A DNA stretch of 64,000 nt from Paramagnetospirillum magnetotacticum MS-1 (GTDB lineage: Bacteria > Pseudomonadota > Alphaproteobacteria > Rhodospirillales > Magnetospirillaceae), in the NCBI RefSeq assembly GCF_000829825.1, contig NZ_JXSL01000030.1, positions 1,280,908 through 1,344,907 of the forward strand, in the 5' to 3' direction. Within the stretch, counting starts at the first letter, position 1; the number at the start of each line of letters is the position of its first letter. Both the position numbers and the translations under genes were made by a program. Under the pieces are notes generated by a model that saw nothing but the letters and a program-made list of their open reading frames with translations, searched no databases and was not told the DNA's origin. Shown piece after piece: positions 57,728-64,000 of this stretch.

Positions 57728-60718
57728 ATGGCCACCAAATCCGTCTCCATCCGCCTGTCCTTGCAGGATGGCGAAACCGTGCGCCGTGCCCTGCTGCAAT
57801 TGGGCGAGGATGGGCAGAAGGCCCTGCTGCGGATCGAGACGGCGGCACAACCGGCGTCGAAGTCGTTGCTGGCCATGAATGCCGCCAGCCAGGATATCCA
57901 GGGCGGCATGGCGGGGTTCGCCTCGCGCCTCGGTCCCATCGGCTCGGTCTTGATGGCGCTGGGTCCGGCCGGGCTGGCGGCGGGTGCAGCCATCGGCTTC
58001 TTCGGTAAGGCAATGGTGGAGTCCACCATCAAGGTGGAAAGCCTGGAGGCCCGGCTGAAGGGGCTGGTCGGCGCGGCGGCGCTCACCGAAACCACCAGTT
58101 ATCTCTACGCCCAGGCCCAGAAGACCGGCACGGCGCTGGAAACGGTGGTCGGGGCCTATTCCCGGTTGGCGGCTTTGCAGAAGGCCGGGATCATCACCAC
58201 CGGTGAATCCCGTGCCCTGCTGGAGGGGTTTCAGTCCACCGCCATCGCCCTGGGCGCCTCGTCCGAACAGTTGGAGCAATCGCTGTTCGGTTTGGCCCAG
58301 GGGCTGTCGTCGGGGACACTGCGGGCCGAGGAACTCAACCAGATCGTCGAGCCCATGCCGGGCCTGCTCCAGGCTCTCGACCGGGCCGCCGCTCTGCCCT
58401 CGGGCGGGTTCCGCCAGATGGTCACCCAGGGCAAGGTCACGGCGGATTTCTTCCGCGACACCCTGATCAAGGCGCTGCGGGGCTTCGACGAAGCCGCCAA
58501 GGAAAGCGCCGATACCGCCGAGCGGTCCTTCACCCGCATGGCCAACGCCTGGCAGGGATTCACCAACGCTCCCTGGCTGCGCAAGGTTCTGTCGGGTGGC
58601 GCCAATGCCGGGGCGGCGACGCTGGAATCGCTGACGCCGGGGGAATCCACGGTCAAGTCGCGGCTGGCCGATCTGGACCGGCGCATCGCCGCCCTGGGAG
58701 GCGAGCAGGCCCTCGACAAGCCGCTGCCTGCAGGAACCCACAGTGTGGTGGTCCAGGCGGTCAGGGAGGAAAACGAGGAACTGCGCCGCCTGCTGGCCGA
58801 GCGCCAGGACGTCGCCGCCGATCTCGACGAGATCACCCGCAAGCGGGCGGGCATGGAAGCCCATGCCAAGATGGAGCGCGACCGGGTCCGGGCCGAGCAG
58901 CGCGAGCCCAGCTATCTGGAAAAGCTGACCGACCTCAAATTCGAGGTGGAATGGCAGGAGAAGCTCAATACGGCCCGCGCCGCCGGCAACTCGGAATTCT
59001 CCCGCACCAAGGCCCAGTACGAGGCCGCCAAGGGTTTTCGCCAGATCGAGAAGGAGTTGTTCCAGCAAAGTGGCGTCTATCGCACCAAGCCAAAAGAACA
59101 GGAGATCAAGGATCTGCTGGCCCGCGAGGCCGAAGCCAAGGGGGCGGGAGAGATGTCCGCCCAGGCCCAGGCCGAGGTGCTGGGGCTGAACCTCCAGGCC
59201 CGTGGCCAGGAGCGTCTGGCCGAAGCCGTCCGCACCGGCGGGCAGGCCCAGATCGACGCGGCGCGAGCCGCCAAGGTGCTGGAATTCGCCTTCAAGAACA
59301 ACGGCGCGGCGGTGGCCGAATACGACCGGGCGCTGCGCCGGATCGATGCCGCCAAGCTGCTGGAGCAAAAGAACGGCCTGATCCGCTCGCTGGAGCAGGA
59401 AGTCGCCGCCAATGATCGCCTCGCCGATTCCGCCAAGGGATCGGTGGCCGACACCATCCTTGCGGAGCGGACCAATTGGCTGGCCGAACAGGCCTCCAAG
59501 GGGTTGGCCGATGCCAATGGCGAACTGGCAGCCTCCTACGCCCAGGTGCAGAAATCACGCGCCAACAGCGAAGCGGCCCGTGCCGTCGCCGATCTGGAAC
59601 GCGAGATCGACGCCCAGGTACGGCTGGCGGAGGCGGTGCGCAGTAGTGATCGCACCAAAGTTCGCGACGTCACCATCGACAATGACGTGGCCAAATTCGC
59701 CCGCGGCCACAAGCTGGCCGAGGACGATCCCAAACTCGATGAGTACCGGGCGGCCCGCTCGCGCCAATACGCCGAAGCGGTCAAGGACGAGGCTCGCCAG
59801 ACCACTCTGGCCTATGACGCCACCCAGCGGTTTGCCGAGGAACTGGCCAAGCTCAACGAACAGCGGGCCAGCGGGACCTTGTCGGAGGAAGCCTATACCC
59901 GCCGCTATCGGGAATTGGAGCAGGACAAGCTGGCCGCCAGCCGCGACTGGCAGGACGGAGCCATCCGGGCAGTGCGGGCCTATGCTGACGAAGCCAGCAA
60001 CGCTGCCGCCTCTGCCGAACGCGCCATGTCGGGGGCCTTGCGGGCCAGCGAGGATGCCTTCGTCAAATGGGCCATGACCGGCAAGCTGGCCGGGCAGGAT
60101 CTGTTCAACAGCTTGGCCGAGGAGGCCCTACGCGCCGCCTGGCGCATGTCGGTGGTGGCTCCGCTGTTTGGCGGGGCTGGCGGCGGCGTCTTCGGCGGCA
60201 TGATCGCTGGCATCGGTAGTTTCTTTTCCGGGACCGCTTCCGGCGGCGCCAGCTCCGGCGGCGCGGCGCCGGTGCCCGATACCGGTAATTTCGCCATCGC
60301 CCATTCCGGCGGCCTGATCGGTCTCGACCGGCTCGACACTCGTTCCTTCAGCTCCTCGGTCTTCACCAATGCGCCGAAATTCCACGGCGGCGGTCTGGTG
60401 GCTGGCGAACGCCCCATCGTCGCTCGCGTCGGCGAGGGGGTCTTCACGCCCCGGCAGATGGACAATGCCGACCGCATCCTGAATGCCGCCTTGTCGCAGC
60501 CGATGGCGGTGGGCGTGGTGGTCACGGTCAACAATCATGCGTCGGGCACCCAGGCCCGCGCGGAGCAATCTCAGGGGGCGGATGGCCGCATCCATCTCGA
60601 CATCATCGTTGAGGAGATCGAGGGCCGCATGAGCCGCCGCATCGGTCGCGGCGAGGGCATGGCCCCGATGCTGGAGCATCGCTATGGGCTGAACCCGGCG
60701 GCAGGGACATATCGGTAA
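57728..60718 (+). CDS. Tail tape measure protein
   Basis: Tape measure of 996 residues that sets tail length. It starts MATKSVSIRLSLQDGETVRR, has a tape-measure N-terminal domain (GFQSTAIALGASSEQLEQSL, KVTADFFRDTLIKALRGF), long coiled-coil central stretches (residues about 320-800), glycine and serine rich patches (SGTASGGASSGGAAPVPD) and a C-terminal membrane-active-like region (FGGAGGGVFGGMIAGIGSFF). It is the longest late gene, directly followed by ParDE and tail tip genes. Confidence 0.9.
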   Translation: MATKSVSIRLSLQDGETVRRALLQLGEDGQKALLRIETAAQPASKSLLAMNAASQDIQGGMAGFASRLGPIGSVLMALGPAGLAAGAAIGFFGKAMVESTIKVESLEARLKGLVGAAALTETTSYLYAQAQKTGTALETVVGAYSRLAALQKAGIITTGESRALLEGFQSTAIALGASSEQLEQSLFGLAQGLSSGTLRAEELNQIVEPMPGLLQALDRAAALPSGGFRQMVTQGKVTADFFRDTLIKALRGFDEAAKESADTAERSFTRMANAWQGFTNAPWLRKVLSGGANAGAATLESLTPGESTVKSRLADLDRRIAALGGEQALDKPLPAGTHSVVVQAVREENEELRRLLAERQDVAADLDEITRKRAGMEAHAKMERDRVRAEQREPSYLEKLTDLKFEVEWQEKLNTARAAGNSEFSRTKAQYEAAKGFRQIEKELFQQSGVYRTKPKEQEIKDLLAREAEAKGAGEMSAQAQAEVLGLNLQARGQERLAEAVRTGGQAQIDAARAAKVLEFAFKNNGAAVAEYDRALRRIDAAKLLEQKNGLIRSLEQEVAANDRLADSAKGSVADTILAERTNWLAEQASKGLADANGELAASYAQVQKSRANSEAARAVADLEREIDAQVRLAEAVRSSDRTKVRDVTIDNDVAKFARGHKLAEDDPKLDEYRAARSRQYAEAVKDEARQTTLAYDATQRFAEELAKLNEQRASGTLSEEAYTRRYRELEQDKLAASRDWQDGAIRAVRAYADEASNAAASAERAMSGALRASEDAFVKWAMTGKLAGQDLFNSLAEEALRAAWRMSVVAPLFGGAGGGVFGGMIAGIGSFFSGTASGGASSGGAAPVPDTGNFAIAHSGGLIGLDRLDTRSFSSSVFTNAPKFHGGGLVAGERPIVARVGEGVFTPRQMDNADRILNAALSQPMAVGVVVTVNNHASGTQARAEQSQGADGRIHLDIIVEEIEGRMSRRIGRGEGMAPMLEHRYGLNPAAGTYR

Positions 60719-60721
60719 GGC

Positions 60722-61060
60722 TCAGTGAGGCATCTCAAGGTGTCGGGGTAAATCCATACTGTCGTGCAGAATCCGGATGATTTCGATCGTCTTGGACGGG
60801 CCAACACGGAACGCCATTATATGACGGCCTTTGTGTCCGGAGCGCCCGACATGAAGAACGCCTATCCCCGCGCCGAGATCGTTTCGAAGTTTAGCACCAA
60901 GAACATCGGGGCCGTCAGCTAGCGTCGCCATCGCAGAAGCGATCATCTCCGCGTAGATCGCCGCCTGACCCGCACCAAAATTCTCCGCGGTCCAGCGGAT
61001 GATGCCGCTGAAATCCGATTCAGCCGCAGTCGAAAGGTACACGTCCCAAGTGATCGTCAT
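60722..61060 (-). CDS. ParE-family toxin
   Basis: RelE/ParE-type toxin of 112 residues: a helix hairpin followed by beta strands, with SAAESDFSGIIRWTAENFG-like opening and RHIMAFRVGPSKTIEIIRILHDSMDL at the end. ParE toxins poison gyrase. Read leftward, overlapping the antitoxin (ATGA), inside the rightward tail operon, facing the tape measure stop at a distance of 3 bases. Confidence 0.8.
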   Translation of the reverse strand: MTITWDVYLSTAAESDFSGIIRWTAENFGAGQAAIYAEMIASAMATLADGPDVLGAKLRNDLGAGIGVLHVGRSGHKGRHIMAFRVGPSKTIEIIRILHDSMDLPRHLEMPH

Positions 61061-61347
61061 TCAGCAGGAAGTCCTGCGATAGCCGCATCCGCCAGACGCT
61101 TAAGGTGGCTCTTCAGCTCACGCTCACCTCGGAGGACGGTGTAACGACCAGCCTCGATATCGTCGATCCCGACTTGGATTGCCGCTCGAAGTGTTTCAAG
61201 ACGGGCTTGGTCCTCCATGTCGCGAACCTCGATCAGGCGCAGTCCCTCGCGCAGCACTTCGCTGGCGTTTTGATAGCGACCTGAGGTCACCAGCCGCTCG
61301 ATGAGCTCCGACTGATGATCGGTCAGGACGACGTTCCGGGTCGGCAT
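61057..61347 (-). CDS. ParD-family antitoxin
   Basis: Ribbon-helix-helix antitoxin of 96 residues: MPTRNVVLTDHQSELIERLV with VTSGRYQNASEVLREGLRL, the RHH pattern, and a C-terminal toxin-binding tail. ATG 61347; GGAGCGCC lies upstream. It overlaps its toxin gene by four bases and would bind the palindrome in its own promoter. Confidence 0.85.
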   Translation of the reverse strand: MPTRNVVLTDHQSELIERLVTSGRYQNASEVLREGLRLIEVRDMEDQARLETLRAAIQVGIDDIEAGRYTVLRGERELKSHLKRLADAAIAGLPAE

Positions 61348-61371
61348 GGCGGCGCTCCATAAAGCATGTTC

Positions 61372-61406
61372 ATGGCATAATATGCCATTGCCGTCGAGGC
61401 GTGCAA
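61372..61406 (-). promoter_or_regulatory. parDE promoter with 17-bp palindromic operator
   Basis: On the minus strand TTGCAC (61406-61401) and TATTAT (61382-61377) are 18 bases apart. The -10 lies within ATGGCATA-A-TATGCCAT (61372-61388), perfect 8-base arms, a natural ParD operator that would shut the promoter. It lies just left of the next tail gene start. Confidence 0.7.
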
Positions 61407-61440
61407 GGCTATCGGCGTCGGACAAGGAAATGGCCATCCC

Positions 61441-61938
61441 ATGACCACACTCGTCTCTTGGCCCGCTCGACTGCCGCTACCGACCTATGACGGCTATGCC
61501 CTGGAACCGGAATCCGCCGTTACCCGCACCGACATGGAATCCGGCCCAGCCCGGCAGCGGCGGCGGTTCACGCAAACGCCCACCCGTATCCCGGTGCGGT
61601 GGCGCATGTCGGCAGTGGACTTCGCCACCTTCGAGGCATGGTTTCGCCTGAAGCTGGCCGATGGCGGCGATTGGTTCGCCATCTCCCTGCTGGGCGGGAT
61701 CGGCATCGCCGCCCACGAAGCCCGTTTCGTCGGCCAGGGCAACACCCCCTACAAGGCGGTGCCCAGCCGGGGCGGCGCTTGGATCGTCACCTCGGTGTTG
61801 GAAGTTCGTGAGCGCCCCATGCTCGACGCGGGGGCGTTGGACATCCTGCTGGCCGAGGACGTGGTCGTTCTCTTCGCCAATATCCAGACCCTCCATTCCA
61901 CCCTGCATGTCGGCTTGCCCGTCAGCATTCGCTGGTGA
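61441..61938 (+). CDS. Minor tail protein
   Basis: Protein of 165 residues: LVSWPARLPLPTYDGYALEP, TPTRIPVRWRMSAVDFATFE and GDWFAISLLGG. Fits tail-tip proteins found after the tape measure. It begins near the parDE promoter; AAGGAA occurs a few bases before the ATG. No enzymatic motif. Confidence 0.65.
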   Translation: MTTLVSWPARLPLPTYDGYALEPESAVTRTDMESGPARQRRRFTQTPTRIPVRWRMSAVDFATFEAWFRLKLADGGDWFAISLLGGIGIAAHEARFVGQGNTPYKAVPSRGGAWIVTSVLEVRERPMLDAGALDILLAEDVVVLFANIQTLHSTLHVGLPVSIRW

Positions 61939-61944
61939 TCGTTC

Positions 61945-62814
61945 ATGACCCTGCAAACAGATCTCGCTGCTGCCGTCGCCAAGGTGACCGCGGACAGTAC
62001 CCTGCTGCACAAGGTGGTGCATGGCCCTGCCGGCGGGACCGAGTCCCAGGTCGTCACCGAGGGTGGGCCGGTCAAGACGGTGGCCAAGGCCATCGCCGAT
62101 ATCGACACCCGGCTTCAATCCGGTCTGGAAACCCTGGACCAGAAGGTTGCGGCGGCGGCGGCCAGCGCGGTGCTTGCCGTTCAAGGTGCCGATGCGGCGG
62201 AGACGAGCGAGGCGGCCATCGCGGCAAATGCCCAGGCCGCCAGCCTGTCGGAAACGCATGCCGCCGCGAGCGCTTCATCCGCATCCGGCAATGCCGCTGC
62301 GGCCAATACCAGCGCGGTCGCGGCACAGGCTTCCAGACAAGCCTCGGAAAACGCCGCCGCCCAGGCGGAACAGGCCCGGACAGCCACGGTGGCGGCGAAA
62401 GCCGTCGCCACGCAGGCGGCAATCAATGCCGGAGTTTCGGCATCTGCAGCCAACGCCTCCGCCATCGCGGCCAATACCAGCGAAGTCGCCACCCGGTCGA
62501 ATGCGGAAGCGGCGGATTTGTCCGAGCAGCGGGCAGCGGCAGCCTCGGCTTTGGCCGTGGCCGCCGAGGCCAGCGCCACCGCGTCGGCGGTCCAGGCCCA
62601 TGCATCGGAAATCGCTTCGGCCGGTTCGGCCTCGGCGGCGGCCCAGGCCGAAACCGATGGCGCTTTCTGGGCCGGACAGGCCGAGAGATTCGCCGTCGCC
62701 GCCGAAGCGGCGGCAACCATTGTCGCCGAGGCAACCGGGCTTGATCTGCAAACCCTGATCGTTTCCGCCCGCAGAGGCTCGGACTACCGGACGCTCGGCA
62801 TCGAGTTGTTTTGA
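61945..62814 (+). CDS. Alanine-rich tail fiber-like protein
   Basis: A 289-residue protein dominated by alanine, serine and threonine heptad-like repeats (ASLSETHAAASASSASGNAA, TVAAKAVATQAA) that should form a long trimeric coiled coil, with short unique ends. It belongs to tail fiber or tail needle types. Codon use is biased towards GCC and GCG; the repetitive DNA is a likely site for recombination or length change. Confidence 0.7.
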   Translation: MTLQTDLAAAVAKVTADSTLLHKVVHGPAGGTESQVVTEGGPVKTVAKAIADIDTRLQSGLETLDQKVAAAAASAVLAVQGADAAETSEAAIAANAQAASLSETHAAASASSASGNAAAANTSAVAAQASRQASENAAAQAEQARTATVAAKAVATQAAINAGVSASAANASAIAANTSEVATRSNAEAADLSEQRAAAASALAVAAEASATASAVQAHASEIASAGSASAAAQAETDGAFWAGQAERFAVAAEAAATIVAEATGLDLQTLIVSARRGSDYRTLGIELF

Positions 62815-62825
62815 AGGGAAGGCCC

Positions 62826-63236
62826 ATGACCACCCTTGCCCATTACCTGACGCTCAAATCCGCCCAGGACAACGCCTTCGCCACCATCTCGGCCAAGCTC
62901 GACGATCCCAACCTGCGGATGGACGATTTCGCGCTGATGGTGAAGGCCATCGAGCTGATCGAGACCGTCCAGGACACCGATTCCTACGACGCCCTGCTGC
63001 GCAAGGTGGCCGCCAAAGCCGCCGGACTCTACGCCCCCGGCCTCAGTGGCGAGGACATCCTCATGCTCACCCGGGCCTCCCGGCTGGGCGACATCCCCCA
63101 TGGCGGGGAGGAGCGGTGGATGCTGCTCAATCGCGACGAACGGAACATGGATGTCACCGGGGCCGTGATGGTCGGCGAGCGCAGCCTGGAATCCTTCGGC
63201 GATTGCGTCCTCGAAACCTTCTACGCGGAGACCTGA
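62826..63236 (+). CDS. Phage tail-region protein, unknown
   Basis: Protein of 136 residues, helical: SAQDNAFATISAKLDDPNLR, FALMVKAIELIETVQDTDSY, and EDILMLTRASRLGDIP. Family not recognised; position suggests a tail-tip or fiber assembly role. It begins 11 bases after the fiber-like gene. Confidence 0.6.
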   Translation: MTTLAHYLTLKSAQDNAFATISAKLDDPNLRMDDFALMVKAIELIETVQDTDSYDALLRKVAAKAAGLYAPGLSGEDILMLTRASRLGDIPHGGEERWMLLNRDERNMDVTGAVMVGERSLESFGDCVLETFYAET

Positions 63237-63240
63237 TCCC

Positions 63241-63807
63241 ATGCCCCTGACCATCCCCCCGATCCCCAACGCTGCTCCCTTCGTGGCGTTCTCCGACAAT
63301 GTCGGCATCTTCAGCAATTCCAAGGCCCGCGAAATCCCGGCCCGGCTCAATGCCATTGCCCAGGCGCTGAAGGATCACATCAACACGCTCTGGCTGGGCA
63401 CGGCCACCAGCTTCATCAACGGCACGGTGATCGCCGGTCTCAACGCCGCCCTTGCCAAGATCGAGACCTTCTCCAACGGGATCGAAACCCGCATCAACAA
63501 TCAGATGGCCGAGTTCCAGGTCAATCTCGCCAATTACCTCGGAACCAATGCCGGGTATTCGGTCAGTGCCGCCAACGCCGCCCTGTTTACGGGGGGCATC
63601 GTCGCGGGCGACATCGTCTACGACGTTGCCGGAAGGGCGGTTTCGATCCGCCAGGGGCCGCGTCTGATCAACGGCATCACCTACAACGATGACGGCACCA
63701 TGGCGGGCTATGCCGAGAAGCTGACCCTCGGCGGCATCACCTACACCCGCGCCTACAGCTTCACCTATACGCCCGACGGCCAGATCGCCGCCATCACGGA
63801 GGTTTGA
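63241..63807 (+). CDS. Phage tail-region protein, unknown
   Basis: Protein of 188 residues: helical first half (SKAREIPARLNAIAQALKDHIN, TRINNQMAEFQVNLANYLGT) and a beta-rich second half that ends in YD-like repeats (GRAVSIRQGPRLINGITYND, YTRAYSFTYTPDGQIAAI), typical of fiber or receptor-binding adaptor parts. The next gene begins two bases after its stop. Confidence 0.6.
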   Translation: MPLTIPPIPNAAPFVAFSDNVGIFSNSKAREIPARLNAIAQALKDHINTLWLGTATSFINGTVIAGLNAALAKIETFSNGIETRINNQMAEFQVNLANYLGTNAGYSVSAANAALFTGGIVAGDIVYDVAGRAVSIRQGPRLINGITYNDDGTMAGYAEKLTLGGITYTRAYSFTYTPDGQIAAITEV

Positions 63808-63809
63808 GG

Positions 63810-64000
63810 ATGGATATCCTGACGTTCAATGCGCTGAAGCAGTACCAGCGCCGTATTGACAGCGATCTGCTCGATCCCTGGAAGCGCCCGGCCTTCGCCG
63901 TGGTCACCATGAGCAGCTCGGCGCCCTGGGGCACGGTGGTCTACAACCACTATCTCCAGGAGCTTTGCCGCCAGCATTACAATGACAGCGGCTACATGCA
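63810..64000 (+). CDS. Phage tail protein, partial at window edge
   Basis: The frame starts at ATG 63810 and runs off the window: MDILTFNALKQYQRRIDSDL, then WKRPAFAVVTMSSSAPWGTV. GAGG precedes the ATG. Only about 63 residues are visible, so no family is assigned; tail-fiber region by place. Confidence 0.6.
   Translation, partial: MDILTFNALKQYQRRIDSDLLDPWKRPAFAVVTMSSSAPWGTVVYNHYLQELCRQHYNDSGYM

Overview
The window reads as a chromosome segment from a high-GC alphaproteobacterium. Gene content (ChpT-type phosphotransferase, CheA with a receiver domain, an argD-argF-hslO operon, an Mla-type operon, thrS-infC) and protein style fit a Rhodospirillales member, most likely Magnetospirillum-like. 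This placement is inferred from family knowledge, not from a database search.

Bases 1-26,300 are core genome: a GAF-domain protein; recX facing a lone ABC-2 permease; argD-argF-hslO; a lipoprotein; rpmB; a minus-strand chemotaxis operon (cheA, cheW, cheY, cheB, cheR) preceded by chpT; an RNA uracil methyltransferase at the end of an Mla-type lipid-transport operon that begins with a GAF-SpoIIE-HATPase protein and a STAS protein; a hydrolase; two glycosyltransferases (GT4 and GT9); thrS; infC, which apparently starts at AUA; and tRNA-Ser(CGA). Three dispersed palindromic repeats lie in intergenic gaps.

From about 26,370 to the right edge is one large tailed-phage-like prophage that runs out of the window. 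A lysogeny arm on the minus strand (S24 repressor, small protein, DUF2924 protein, serine recombinase, ParB-like HTH protein, small ORFs) faces a rightward early arm: Sak4-like ATPase, probable ssDNA-binding protein, Cys-containing RecB-like nuclease, RecD/Dda-like helicase, Toprim-DUF927 primase-helicase, RuvC-like resolvase, two DNA methyltransferases and HU. An origin-like stretch with 13 copies of the palindrome GTGGCCAC splits the early arm.

From 47,345 the late module has a lambda-type head order (terminase small and large, head-tail joiner, portal, S49 protease with a probable nested scaffold, decoration protein, capsid, FII-like joiner) and then siphovirus tail genes. The tail chaperone carries a textbook -1 frameshift signal, with slippery GGGAAAC followed 6 nt later by a strong hairpin. 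A ParDE toxin-antitoxin pair sits antisense within the tail genes.

The most notable items are the GTGGCCAC array, the frameshift site, a portal protein with a MerR-like HTH tail, a structured intergenic RNA candidate upstream of the Sak4 gene, and the AUA start of infC.
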